Of a stretch of DNA of 64,000 nt, positions 1 to 11,325 are shown in pieces (the first letter of the stretch is position 1; every line of letters begins with the position of its first letter). The stretch covers positions 75,001-139,000 of the forward strand of contig NZ_BAABRP010000005.1 in the NCBI RefSeq assembly GCF_039545055.1. Reading direction: 5' to 3'. This stretch comes from Deinococcus carri. GTDB lineage: Bacteria; Deinococcota; Deinococci; Deinococcales; Deinococcaceae. The notes beneath the pieces were generated by a model. That model ran no database searches. It saw only the letters and a program-made list of their open reading frames with translations, and was not told the DNA's origin. The position numbers and the translations under genes are program-made.

Positions 1-71
1 AACGCCAGCAGCGTGGCGAGCAGGAAGGTCGGGATGAACTGCAGGACGCGGCGGAAAATATATGGAAGCAC
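1..71 (-). CDS. ABC transporter permease, N-terminus only (peptide/DppB-OppB type)
   Basis: Read leftward from a GTG at 69-71, the sequence begins V-L-P-Y-I-F-R-R-V-L-Q-F-I-P and runs into a hydrophobic stretch. This is the typical opening of the first inner-membrane permease of peptide/nickel ABC importers. A Shine-Dalgarno-like AGGTAG precedes the GTG. The gene runs off the left edge, so only 23 codons are visible. It follows the substrate-binding protein gene on the same strand and is probably co-transcribed with it at lower level, because a strong hairpin lies between them. The family call rests on a short N-terminus plus context. Confidence 0.6.
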   Translation of the reverse strand, partial: MLPYIFRRVLQFIPTFLLATLLA

Positions 72-92
72 GGGCTACCTCGCTCAGCATGA

Positions 93-118
93 AGCGCGGG
101 GCCAGGTGGCCCCGCGCT
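93..118 (-). terminator. Intercistronic hairpin between binding protein and permease genes
   Basis: A perfect 12-bp inverted repeat with a 2-nt loop (AGCGCGGGGCCA and its complement) lies between the binding-protein stop and the permease start. No T-run follows. It therefore looks like a partial terminator or mRNA-stabilising hairpin that lets the binding protein be made in excess over the permease, a usual arrangement in ABC importers. The function is inferred. Confidence 0.5.
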
Positions 119-153
119 CCTACGTATGACTCGCGGCGCTGGCGGGAAACGCC

Positions 154-1935
154 TTAACGCTTGATCCAGGTCAGGTCGATGACGCGCGGCCCGTAGAGGG
201 TGCTGGCCGTCAGGCTGCTGATGGCAGAACGGGGGAATTCGCCCTGGGTCCGGTCGGTCCAGGCGTAGTGCACCGTCTGGGCGGCGAGCTGCACGTAGGG
301 CTGCTGCTCGGCCTCGATACGCTGAATCTGGTTGGCGATCGCCTTGCGGGCGGCGAGGTTGAACTCCGCGCGGCCCTTCCAGTACAGGTTGATGGTCTGT
401 GTCTCGAAGGGGAAGCGGCACTTGTTGCTCTGGTTGAACATGTGCAGGTTGCCGCCGTCGGCCAGGCCACTGCACTCGATCACGTTCGGGCCACTGATCG
501 GGAAAACTCGGCTGCCGTTCGTCAGGCCGATCAGGATCGCGTCGAAGTTGCGGCGACCGAAGTTGCTCTTGGCATCGAGCATGTCGGTCATCTGGTTAAA
601 GGCGATGAAGCTGGTGTTGACCTTCATGCCGACCTTCTTGGCCTCGTCCTGGATGATCTTGGCGAAGCCCTGGCGGCGCACGTTCTCCGCGTTGGTGATC
701 AGCGTGAACTCCAGCTTGTTGCCCGCCTTGTCCACCAGGATGCCGTCAGGCCCCTTCTTGGTGAAGCCGAGTTCATTCAGCAGCTTGATCGCGCCCGCCG
801 GGTTGAACTTGTACTTGTCCGCGCCGGTAGCCAGCCAGTCCTTGAAGACGGGATACACGCCGGTGTAGGTGGGCTGACCCAGACCGCCCAGCGTCAGGTC
901 GACCATCGCGTCACGGTTGACGATCATGCTGAACGCCTGGCGGAACTTGGGGTTGCTGAACAGCTTGGTCTTGAAGGTGGCGCTGTCGTCCATGTTGAAC
1001 ACGACGAAGTCGCTGCTGGCACGGCCACTGGCGTTGGGGATCAGCACGCCGTTGATCTTCTTGGCGTCCATCGCGGCCTTCACCTGGGCGAGCTTGTCGC
1101 GGTTGTCGGGCGCGTACACGTCGATGTTGCCCGCCAGGAACTGCGTGAGCTGCGCGTTGGCGTCGGGCACCACGTTGATCTGGACGCTGTCCAGGTACGG
1201 GAGGGCCTTGCCGGCGCTGTCCTTGTTCCACTCGCCGAAGTAGGGGTTCTTCTTCAGCAGGGCGCGCTCACCGCGCTGGTAACGGTCGAGCATGAAGCTG
1301 CCGCTCACCACGATGTCCTTGGGGTCCGTGCTGATGGTCCACATGTTCTTGATGCCTTCGGCACCCTTGCTCTTGAACACGGGCATGAACACGTGGGTCG
1401 GCTCCGGCTCGAAGCCGGTCAGGAACTCCAGCGCCGTCACGTCGGCCTTGGGGAACACGACCTTGACGGTATCGCTGTCCACCTTGCTGACCTTGATGGG
1501 CTGGTCGTTGATGAAGAAGCTGTCGTAGCCGTTGCTGCCGATGTCCTTGTTGCTGTACAGCGTGTAGCTGGTGACCCAGTCGTCAGCGGTGATCGGCTTG
1601 CCGTCGCTCCACTTCATGCCGGGGCGGACATTGAACGTGAAGGTCTTCTTGTCCGCCGACTGGGTGTAGGAGGAAGCCATGTAGGGGTAGTACTCGTCCG
1701 TGATAGGGTCCTGGCCCAGCAGACCGCCCGCCGACATGTACGCGGGAAGGTTGGGGCTTTCCTTGCTCACGAAGGGGTTCAGGGTCTTGAAGTCCTGGAG
1801 GTTCACGGTGCGGAGAGTGCCGCCCGTCTGGACTTCAGCGGGCTTGTTGGTGGTCCAGCTTGCAGGGTACACAAAGGGCGCAGCCAGGCTGCTTCCGAGC
1901 GTCATCGCCAGCGCAACAAACAGGGCTTTTTTCAT
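154..1935 (-). CDS. ABC transporter substrate-binding protein, peptide family 5
   Basis: A 593-residue exported solute-binding protein of the SBP_bac_5 (DppA/OppA) family, which captures peptides or similar oligomeric substrates for an ABC importer. The start ATG is preceded by AGGAGG at good spacing. The N-terminus (MKKALFVALAMTLGSSLAA) is a clear signal peptide without a lipobox. Family hallmarks are the early segment with GGLLGQDP, the W-SDGKP-TADDW block near residue 115, and a C-terminal portion ending in L-T-W. A permease gene follows on the same strand. The substrate cannot be told from sequence. Confidence 0.9.
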   Translation of the reverse strand: MKKALFVALAMTLGSSLAAPFVYPASWTTNKPAEVQTGGTLRTVNLQDFKTLNPFVSKESPNLPAYMSAGGLLGQDPITDEYYPYMASSYTQSADKKTFTFNVRPGMKWSDGKPITADDWVTSYTLYSNKDIGSNGYDSFFINDQPIKVSKVDSDTVKVVFPKADVTALEFLTGFEPEPTHVFMPVFKSKGAEGIKNMWTISTDPKDIVVSGSFMLDRYQRGERALLKKNPYFGEWNKDSAGKALPYLDSVQINVVPDANAQLTQFLAGNIDVYAPDNRDKLAQVKAAMDAKKINGVLIPNASGRASSDFVVFNMDDSATFKTKLFSNPKFRQAFSMIVNRDAMVDLTLGGLGQPTYTGVYPVFKDWLATGADKYKFNPAGAIKLLNELGFTKKGPDGILVDKAGNKLEFTLITNAENVRRQGFAKIIQDEAKKVGMKVNTSFIAFNQMTDMLDAKSNFGRRNFDAILIGLTNGSRVFPISGPNVIECSGLADGGNLHMFNQSNKCRFPFETQTINLYWKGRAEFNLAARKAIANQIQRIEAEQQPYVQLAAQTVHYAWTDRTQGEFPRSAISSLTASTLYGPRVIDLTWIKR

Positions 1936-2023
1936 GACTTCCTCCTGGTCTGGAAATTCAGCGCACCCGGGCCTGAGCCTGGGGGCGGTCCAAACGGGCT
2001 ATTTGGGGGTTCCAGCGCGGCCA

Positions 2024-2052
2024 ATATAAGGACAACGTTTGCGTGAGGTCAA
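2024..2052 (-). promoter_or_regulatory. Promoter of the peptide ABC transporter operon
   Basis: On the minus strand a TTGACC box (2052-2047) is separated by exactly 17 nt from TTATAT (2029-2024). This matches the housekeeping sigma consensus well. It lies about 90 bp upstream of the binding-protein ATG, leaving an untranslated leader of about 80 nt. Confidence 0.7.
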
Positions 2053-2209
2053 GTGCAGCCCCCACTATGGTGCATGACTAATCACACCTTCATCACAGGT
2101 AAATCAGGAAAGAAAGCGCGCTGCCAGCGCTTTTAGAGGCAGCTTCATATCCAGCGGCACCGCAGGGCGCGTCCAGCATGGGCGAGCGGAAAGAGGTCGG
2201 GCGCTGCAT

Positions 2210-2238
2210 AAAAAAACCGCCCTGGCAGCCAGAGCGGT
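2210..2238 (-). terminator. Intrinsic terminator after secG
   Basis: On the minus strand a stem (ACCGCTCTGG paired with CCAGGGCGGT, one mismatch) is followed directly by six or more T. It lies about 30 bp beyond the secG stop codon and has the form of a classical rho-independent terminator. Confidence 0.85.
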
Positions 2239-2268
2239 CCTGTGACGGGAGAAAGGGGAATGGGGAAA

Positions 2269-2493
2269 TCAGTGCGAGACGAAGCTGATCAGCAGGGCCA
2301 GCAGCATGAACAGGCCGCCCAGCACGCTGGTCACGCGGACCAGGCCACCTTCCACGCCGCGCCCACCCAGCAGCGAGCCGCCCGAGGCCATGCTGGCCGT
2401 CAGCCCCGCCTGCTTGGGCACTTGCAGCAACACGAAAAACACCAGGCCCACACAGACCAGGGCGAACAGGACAATAAACAACGTCAGGATCAT
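2269..2493 (-). CDS. secG: Preprotein translocase subunit SecG
   Basis: A 74-residue membrane protein starting M-I-L-T-L-F-I-V, with two hydrophobic segments flanking the SecG signature region (a GLTASMASGGS-like loop followed by GGLVRVTSVLGG). SecG is the small accessory subunit of the SecYEG translocon. The chosen ATG has AGAGG upstream and gives the normal family length; a longer open frame upstream lacks homology-like composition. An intrinsic terminator closes the gene, which appears monocistronic. Confidence 0.88.
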   Translation of the reverse strand: MILTLFIVLFALVCVGLVFFVLLQVPKQAGLTASMASGGSLLGGRGVEGGLVRVTSVLGGLFMLLALLISFVSH

Positions 2494-2744
2494 AGAAGTA
2501 CCTCTGGTGGTGCCGGTGAGGGGAGCTGACCTCCTGCGGTGGCCCACTCTATTTGGGCGGGCCGCTGCGCTCTTGCCCCGGCAACAACCCTTGCGGACGA
2601 ACTTTACCACAGGCCGCCCCACACCACAGGTGCGGGTGGAAGGGCTTCATGGGACGTCCGGGGCCTCTCTGTTCTCCAGCCACCCCTGGATCATAAAGGT
2701 GGGGCCAGGTTGCCGTCAGCCGCCCATCAACTGAGGGCGGCATC

Positions 2745-3830
<1,086 letters not shown>

Positions 3831-3846
3831 ACTCAGCCTCCCGCTA

Positions 3847-3876
3847 GGCCCGCCTCTTCCCGAGGTGGGCCTTTTT
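3847..3876 (+). terminator. Intrinsic terminator after DUF4384/PEGA gene
   Basis: A 10-bp stem (GGCCCGCCTC with GAGGTGGGCC, one G-T pair) with a 4-nt loop and an immediate T5 run, 17 bp after the stop codon. Confidence 0.88.
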
Positions 3877-3902
3877 GCCGTCTATCGGGGGAGGGGCACG
3901 GG

Positions 3903-5648
3903 TCATGCGCTGTCCTGCCCCTCCCCCACCCACAGCCGCTTGAGGTTGATGCGCCCGTACACGTCCGGGTGGACGTCGCGGATCAGCGGGTGAACGGCGC
4001 GGCGCTTGACCCGGTGGTGGGTGAGGTTGACGTGGCCCGTGCCGCTCAGCAGATCCTCCACCCGGTCGAGAATCGCCTCGTACTCCGCGAAGGTCTGCGC
4101 GGTCCGGTAGCCCTCCAGCGCCCGGTCCACCTCGGCCAGCACCGCCGGGGGGAGCAGGCGGCGAAACAGCAGCTCGGGCTGCCCCATGGCCGTCCAGAAG
4201 GACAGGTGCTCATCGGCCCCCGCGACCTCCCCCAGCAACACGAGGTCGGCGTCGCTCCCGCGGTCGGGCGTGGCGCTGAGGGGATAGCGGCAGAGCGTCA
4301 TGGGCAGCCCGTGGCGGGCGGCGCGGGCCAAGAGCCACTCGCCCTCCGCCATCGGGTCGGGCAGGTCCAGCACCCAGAAGCGCAGGGGCGGCCCGGTGTA
4401 GGCGGCCTGCCGCAGCAGCTCGGCGGCCCGTTCCTCCGAGCGGGGGCGGGGCGGCTTCCTGGCGCTGCGGCGCGGGAAGAAGGAGGTGGCGGGGATCAGC
4501 GGGTCCGTGCGGCCCGTCTCCTGCCAGAAGGCCGCCACGTCGTGCAGCTCGCAGACGGCGGCGCGCAACGCCGCATTCCGGGCCGCCGGGCGCTCCCCGT
4601 TCCAGATCAGGAACTGCACGCCGACCTCGGCCTGCCAGCCGTCCACCGAGGCGGGCGCGGCCCCGTCCACCTGATAGTGCCGGACGTTGCCGTGTCCGCC
4701 GTGCCCCACCCGGTACACCTCTACCTCGTCGATCAGGGGCCTTCCGGCGAAGTGCGCGTCGAAGGCCGTGAGCCGGAAGCCCCCGTCCAGCCGCGTCCAG
4801 CGAAAGGCCCCGGTGCCCACCGGCTGCGTCTCGTCGAAGGGCAGGTCGCGCGGGAGGATCAGCGCCTGGGTGTCGGCCAGCCGCCGGGGCAGGAAGGCGT
4901 CCGGGCGGGCGAGGTGCAGCCGCAGGGTGTGCGGCCCCAACACCTCGCTGCCCAGCAGGTCGGGCAGGAACCAGGGCGCACCGGCCTGGAGTCGGTCGAG
5001 GGTAAAGCGCACGTCGTGGGCGTCCAGGGTCCGGCCGTGGTGAAAGGCCACCGCCTTGCGCAGGTAAAAGGTCCAGCTCAGCCCGTCCGGTGAAGCCCGC
5101 CAGTGGTGCGCGAGGTGGGGATGCAGGGTCCAGGTCTCGGGGTCGAAGCGGGTCAGCGGGTCCAGCACCTGGGCGAGCAGGTGCGCCTCGGCCGTCGCGC
5201 TGGCATGGAGGGGATCGAGACTGGTGAGGTCGCGGGTGAGGACGGTCCGCAGCCGGTCCACCCCCGCCCGTGTGGCGCTGAGGCCAAAGACGCTGCGGGT
5301 GGCGTCGGTCAGCACCCAGGCGCGCGGGAAGGGCAGGCGCGAGAGCCGGGCGAGGTCCCCGGCGGCCCCTGCCCCGGCCAGGTGCGCCGTCAGCGCCTCC
5401 AGCTCTGCCCTCAGCCCGGCAGCAAAGGCGACGCGGGAGGTGCGGCCTCTTCCCCGCCCCGGTGTATAGGTCAGCCTCCCCTCCCCGGCCAGCCGGACAA
5501 GCTGCCGCCGGGCCGTCCTAGCACTGCACTGCCACCAGGCCAGAGCGTCCTCCAGCCGCAGCTCATGGCAGGCGCGCTCGCCGTCGCGGACGTGCAGGGC
5601 GGCGCGCAATTCCAGATAGGGCCAGTCCGGGGACAGAAAAGGGGTCAT
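3903..5648 (-). CDS. SgrR-like regulator (N-terminal winged helix plus solute-binding domain)
   Basis: A 581-residue protein. The first 75 residues form an SgrR_N-type winged helix (L-E-L-R-A-A-L-H-V, then W-W-Q-C-S-A-R-T-A-R-R-Q-L-V-R-L). The middle, roughly residues 170-480, is a cytoplasmic SBP_bac_5 domain with D-A-H-D-V-R-F-T-L-D-R-L. No signal peptide is present, which separates it from true binding proteins. The ATG at 5648 was chosen because the helix-turn-helix starts right after it; the upstream extension looks non-coding. It is divergent from an MFS exporter 55 bp away, the arrangement of E. coli sgrR and setA. It probably senses a small molecule with the SBP domain and controls the exporter. 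Confidence 0.82.
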   Translation of the reverse strand: MTPFLSPDWPYLELRAALHVRDGERACHELRLEDALAWWQCSARTARRQLVRLAGEGRLTYTPGRGRGRTSRVAFAAGLRAELEALTAHLAGAGAAGDLARLSRLPFPRAWVLTDATRSVFGLSATRAGVDRLRTVLTRDLTSLDPLHASATAEAHLLAQVLDPLTRFDPETWTLHPHLAHHWRASPDGLSWTFYLRKAVAFHHGRTLDAHDVRFTLDRLQAGAPWFLPDLLGSEVLGPHTLRLHLARPDAFLPRRLADTQALILPRDLPFDETQPVGTGAFRWTRLDGGFRLTAFDAHFAGRPLIDEVEVYRVGHGGHGNVRHYQVDGAAPASVDGWQAEVGVQFLIWNGERPAARNAALRAAVCELHDVAAFWQETGRTDPLIPATSFFPRRSARKPPRPRSEERAAELLRQAAYTGPPLRFWVLDLPDPMAEGEWLLARAARHGLPMTLCRYPLSATPDRGSDADLVLLGEVAGADEHLSFWTAMGQPELLFRRLLPPAVLAEVDRALEGYRTAQTFAEYEAILDRVEDLLSGTGHVNLTHHRVKRRAVHPLIRDVHPDVYGRINLKRLWVGEGQDSA

Positions 5649-5703
5649 CCGCCCCCGATTCTGACTCTTTTTTCCCCTTTTGGTGCCCGCCAGACTGGGG
5701 CGC

Positions 5704-6963
5704 ATGTGGCGGGAACTGCACCCCAACGTCCGTGTCCGTATCGTCAACTCCTTTCTGGCCCGCATGGTGGGGGGCGCGGTCTTTCCCTTCATGGCGATCT
5801 ACTTCACGCACCACCTGGGGCCGGGGCTGGCGGGCGCGCTGCTGGCCGTGCTGGTCGGCGTGCAGTTCGTGGCGGGGCTGTACGGCGGGGGCCTGGCCGA
5901 CGTGTGGGGCCGCCGCCGGACGCTGCTGGCGGGGGAATGGCTCAAGCTCTTCGCCTTCCTGGTGCTGCTCGCGGCCAACCTGCATACGCCGCTGCCGTGG
6001 CTGACCTTTGCCGCCCTGATCGTCATCAACGTCTCCAGCGGCCTGATCAACCCGGCGGCCGAGGCGATGCTGGTGGATGTCAGCACCCCCGAGACGCGCA
6101 CCTTTATGTACGCCGTGAACTACTGGGCCATCAACGCCAGCCTCCTGATCGGCACGCTGCTGGGCGGGTGGCTGTACCAGGACCACTTTCCGCTGCTGCT
6201 CGCGGGGCTGTGCGTGATGTCGGGCGTGACCCTCTTCCTGGCCTGGTCGCGCATGACCGAGACGCTGGGCGGCCCCCGCCCCTCGCGGGAGGAGGTCCGG
6301 CAGCAGATGGGCCTCGGCCCGCTGGCCCGCAGCTACGCGCAGGTGATGGGCGACCGGCCCTTCCTGCTGTTCCTGCTGGGCTTCCTGCTGCTGATGACGG
6401 TCGAGTTCGGGCGCTCGAACTTCATTCCGGTGCATCTGGCAGGCTCCTTCCCGGAGCAGACCGTGCTGGGCCTGAGGCTGGACGGCGTGAAGGCGATGAG
6501 TGTGCTGACCGCCGTCAACACGGTGATGATCGTGGCCCTCACGGTGCCGGTCACGACCTGGGTGAAGGGCCGCGACCTTACGCGGCTGATGGCGGTGGGC
6601 TTCGCGCTGTTCGCGCTGGGCTTCGCGGTCCTGAACGTCAGCCTGAGCCTGCCCGTGCTGCTCGCGGCGAGCGTGCTGCTCAGCCTGGGCGAACTGCTGT
6701 ACGTGCCCACCCGGCAGGCCCTGCTGGCCGACATGGTGCCCGCAGAACGCCGGGGCGCATACCTGGCGGTGAACGGCCAGACCTTCACGGTGGGCAAGTG
6801 GCTCGCGGCGCTGGGGATTCCGCTGGGCGCGAGCATCGGTGGGGCGGGAATGGCGCTGGTGACCCTGCTGCTGGGCCTGCTCGCCATCGGCCTCAGCGTG
6901 GCGGCCGTCCGCCAGCGGAGCCTGGCCCGCCAGACCCAGGCCCCCGCGCCTCAGGGGGTCTGA
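5704..6963 (+). CDS. MFS transporter (drug or sugar efflux type)
   Basis: A 419-residue, twelve-helix major facilitator protein. The loop after helix 2 carries G-G-G-L-A-D-V-W-G-R-R-R, the MFS motif A, and helix 5 carries the P-A-A-E-A-M-L-V-D region common in the DHA1/MdtH-YttB-like group. The ATG at 5704 begins at the usual N-terminal distance from helix 1; a TTG eight codons upstream is less likely. The divergent SgrR-like gene is the probable regulator. The substrate is unknown; a proton-coupled exporter is the best inference. Confidence 0.85.
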   Translation: MWRELHPNVRVRIVNSFLARMVGGAVFPFMAIYFTHHLGPGLAGALLAVLVGVQFVAGLYGGGLADVWGRRRTLLAGEWLKLFAFLVLLAANLHTPLPWLTFAALIVINVSSGLINPAAEAMLVDVSTPETRTFMYAVNYWAINASLLIGTLLGGWLYQDHFPLLLAGLCVMSGVTLFLAWSRMTETLGGPRPSREEVRQQMGLGPLARSYAQVMGDRPFLLFLLGFLLLMTVEFGRSNFIPVHLAGSFPEQTVLGLRLDGVKAMSVLTAVNTVMIVALTVPVTTWVKGRDLTRLMAVGFALFALGFAVLNVSLSLPVLLAASVLLSLGELLYVPTRQALLADMVPAERRGAYLAVNGQTFTVGKWLAALGIPLGASIGGAGMALVTLLLGLLAIGLSVAAVRQRSLARQTQAPAPQGV

Positions 6964-7349
6964 GGGCAGCGCCGCCCATTTGGAGGGGCTGACCCGCTTG
7001 TAGGACAGGCCGATGAATAATAATGAGTCCTCGACATCCAGGGAGCGTACAAGCTGCCCGGTCGCCCCCTCTCCCCATCCCTCTCCCGCAGGGGAAGAGG
7101 GGGTAGGCCATCCATCTTGATGTCAGCAGATCAACTTCATCCCGTATAGGGGGACAGACAGCAAGAAGCCCCTCTCCCCTTGCGGGTGAAGGGCCAGGGA
7201 CCAGGACAGCGCAGGCCGCCCATACGAATTCCGGTTGCGCCGTGATGGCCTCACTGCGAAGCCCGACTGGAAGGAGAAGGGGACGGCTTCCAGAATGAAG
7301 TGAGCCTTCGGGAAAGCGCCGAAGGCTCATGGAGTGGCCGGAATCCGTA
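6964..7349 (+). repeat. Non-coding interval with small palindromic repeat elements
   Basis: I see no gene in these 386 bases. They contain purine/pyrimidine-rich inverted segments (CCCCCTCTCCCC near 7065 facing GGGGAAGAGGGGG near 7090) and a perfect 10-bp hairpin GAGCCTTCGG...CCGAAGGCTC at 7302-7328. The interval ends in CCGGAATCCGTATCAGG at the csoR stop. Near-identical wording occurs at 25291-25313. They resemble the small non-coding repeats scattered in Deinococcus genomes. The hairpin may also stop csoR transcripts. Confidence 0.5.
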
Positions 7350-7694
7350 TCAGGTGTACTTGAAGACTTCCATCAGCTCGTCGACGAGTTCCTTCTCGTC
7401 GCCGCGTGTGGCCGCCGTCGCCACATGTGCCTCAAGGTGGCCTCGCAGGACCACACTTGCCGCGCCGTCGAGCGCGCCCTGCACTGCCTTGAGCTGCCGC
7501 AGCACATCCACGCAGTACACGTCTGGGTCTTCCAGCGAGCGGCGGATGCTCTCCAGGTGCCCGCGGGCGATGGCGAGACGACGCGCCGCCCGCTTGCGGC
7601 TCTCCTCCGGCATGCAGAGGTGATGGCCCGCGTGGTCGTGCGTCCCCTCGTGGGGGGTCACGTCCAGCCGTTCGGCCGCCGTCTCTTTCGCCAT
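7350..7694 (-). CDS. csoR: Copper-sensing repressor CsoR (Cys-His-His type)
   Basis: A 114-residue all-helical DUF156/CsoR repressor. The metal site reads Cys61 (V-Y-C-V-D-V-L), His86 and His90 (G-H-L-E-A-H). The third ligand is thus His rather than the Cys of classical CsoR. A similar C-H-H set occurs in Thermus thermophilus CsoR and in Ni/Co-sensing RcnR. An extra N-terminal segment, residues 14-27, is His/Cys rich (H-E-G-T-H-D-H-A-G-H-H-L-C). The ATG overlaps the copZ stop (TAATG), so it is translationally coupled to the chaperone gene. Beside copZ and copA, copper is the likely inducer. Binding of apo-CsoR to the palindromes upstream of copZ and copA is inferred. Confidence 0.88.
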   Translation of the reverse strand: MAKETAAERLDVTPHEGTHDHAGHHLCMPEESRKRAARRLAIARGHLESIRRSLEDPDVYCVDVLRQLKAVQGALDGAASVVLRGHLEAHVATAATRGDEKELVDELMEVFKYT

Positions 7695-7903
7695 TACGGG
7701 TTCGCCACCTGCGCGCCGTAGCCTTCCTCGACGACGGCCGCCACGAGCTGCTGCGGTTCGGCCGTGCCCTGCACGACGGCCTTGCCGGTCTTCAGGTCCA
7801 CCTGCGCGTCGCTCACGCCGGGAACGTTCCTGAGGGCCTTCGTCACGCCCGCCTGGCAGTGGCCGCAGGTCATGCCGGTGATGTTCAGTTCGGTCTGTGT
7901 CAC
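7694..7903 (-). CDS. copZ: Copper chaperone CopZ (heavy-metal-associated domain)
   Basis: A 69-residue single HMA domain protein with the metal motif G-M-T-C-G-H-C-Q near residues 9-16 and the C-terminal E-E-G-Y-G-A turn. It carries Cu(I) in the cytosol to the CopA ATPase. The GTG start at 7903 has an ideal AGGAGG seven bases upstream. The preceding open frame overlaps the promoter and is rejected. It is first in a copZ-csoR operon. Confidence 0.88.
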   Translation of the reverse strand: MTQTELNITGMTCGHCQAGVTKALRNVPGVSDAQVDLKTGKAVVQGTAEPQQLVAAVVEEGYGAQVANP

Positions 7904-7922
7904 GGGTCTTCCTCCTGGCCTC

Positions 7923-7951
7923 AGGATATATCCTCCCCCCTGGGGTGTCAA
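7923..7951 (-). promoter_or_regulatory. copZ-csoR promoter with CsoR-type palindrome in the spacer
   Basis: On the minus strand TTGACA (7951-7946) and TATCCT (7928-7923) are spaced by 17 nt. The spacer itself contains CCCCAGGGG, the GC-rich palindromic core of CsoR operators. Repressor bound there would sit between the -35 and -10 boxes. The expected leader is only about 13 nt, just enough for the AGGAGG. Confidence 0.72.
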
Positions 7952-7997
7952 TTCTTCGGAGGAAAGTTGGCGCGGGTAAGCTCCTTCTCAGGACCTC

Positions 7998-8060
7998 TTG
8001 TCAATCCTCCTGCCTGGGGTCTATCCTGGGAGCATCGGTTACCCCCCCGAGGGGGATAGG
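7998..8060 (+). promoter_or_regulatory. copA promoter and CsoR-type operators
   Basis: TTGTCA (7998-8003) and TATCCT (8022-8027) with an 18-nt spacer form a promoter toward copA. The spacer holds CCTGGGG, half of a CsoR-like palindrome. A fuller palindrome, TTACCCCCCCGAGGGGGATA, lies at 8039-8058, just before the ribosome binding site AGGAGGAA. Two sites on this side and one on the copZ side suggest joint copper control of both operons. Confidence 0.62.
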
Positions 8061-8071
8061 AGGAAGTGAAG

Positions 8072-10582
<2,511 letters not shown>

Positions 10583-10605
10583 AGTTTGCGGCCAGGAGAG
10601 AACCC

Positions 10606-11025
10606 ATGACCAAGCTCAATGTCGGCCCTTACGTCGCCTCCCTGAAAGCCGGCCCCACCCTCGTTCGCGACCGGCAGGCGTTCCTGGAACGTGCCCGCCT
10701 ACGTGACGAAGTCCCGACCGTCGCCGGAATGCCCCTGGTAGGGCTGGGCGGCTCGTGCGGCAAGCCCGCCTTCCTGCTGCCGTACCTGATCCGCTGGAGC
10801 GACCGGAACACCCTCGCGCTGGAGGAGGTGGCTGCCGAGTTCGGCTGCTTCGTGGAATACGGGGCGTACCCGCACCTGAAGCTGGAGGACGGCGGGCAGG
10901 AGGTCGCGGCCGTGCAGGACTGGAGCCACATGGCGATGGTCTTTCTCCGCCCCGGCTACGAGCGCGGCCAGGAACTGCTCGTGCGTCTCCGCGACGCGCT
11001 AGGACCCACCCCCCCTGAAGCCTGA
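10606..11025 (+). CDS. Hypothetical protein downstream of copA
   Basis: A 139-residue soluble protein that I do not recognise. An AGGAGAG motif precedes the ATG, and only 23 bp separate it from copA, so it is almost certainly in the copA operon. The sequence has an N-terminal segment with V-G-P-Y-V-A-S-L-K, a G-L-G-G-S-C-G turn near residue 48, a second Cys near residue 81 and several acidic residues; no signal peptide or membrane helix is seen. A terminator closes the operon 19 bp later. A copper-related role is suggested only by position. Confidence 0.7.
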   Translation: MTKLNVGPYVASLKAGPTLVRDRQAFLERARLRDEVPTVAGMPLVGLGGSCGKPAFLLPYLIRWSDRNTLALEEVAAEFGCFVEYGAYPHLKLEDGGQEVAAVQDWSHMAMVFLRPGYERGQELLVRLRDALGPTPPEA

Positions 11026-11043
11026 GCCGGCAGACAGAATAAG

Positions 11044-11067
11044 GCCCCCTCGCTGAAGGGGGCTTTT
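11044..11067 (+). terminator. Intrinsic terminator of the copA operon
   Basis: GCCCCCT and AGGGGGC form a 7-bp stem with a 6-nt loop followed by TTTT, right after the stop codon of the hypothetical gene. Confidence 0.82.
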
Positions 11068-11325
11068 CGTTGACGCACCCCAGCAGCCTGTTCATACCAA
11101 ATTGCGATGATTCCCAGGAATCATCCGAGCGGACTGGCACAGCTGAGGAGTGGCGTCCCCAGGGGCGTCCGTTCACGACGACGGCGCAGCAGAGCGAGAA
11201 GCAAAAAGGACGGGGTTGCGGAGGTGGAACCGCCCAGTGTCCAGAGCCGCCTCTGGACACGCTTTCAGGGCGGGCAGGAACATCAGGTGCTTTCCCGGAT
11301 GTTTGGGAACCGAAGCAATCCCGTA
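11068..11325. repeat. Non-coding interval with two perfect hairpins
   Basis: I see no gene here. GATGATTCC-CA-GGAATCATC (about 11107-11126) and GTGTCCAGAG-CCGC-CTCTGGACAC (11237-11260) are perfect inverted repeats. The second lies beyond the histidine-kinase stop and could terminate that operon, but no T-run follows on either strand. The end wording GCAATCCCGTATTAGG resembles the repeat ends at 7335 and 25300. Confidence 0.45.

Noticed and set aside
268..2046. Long plus-strand ORF opposite the peptide-binding protein gene (592 codons)
   Set aside because: It mirrors the real gene in antisense, a common effect of high GC; its product is rich in V, H, R and E without domains.
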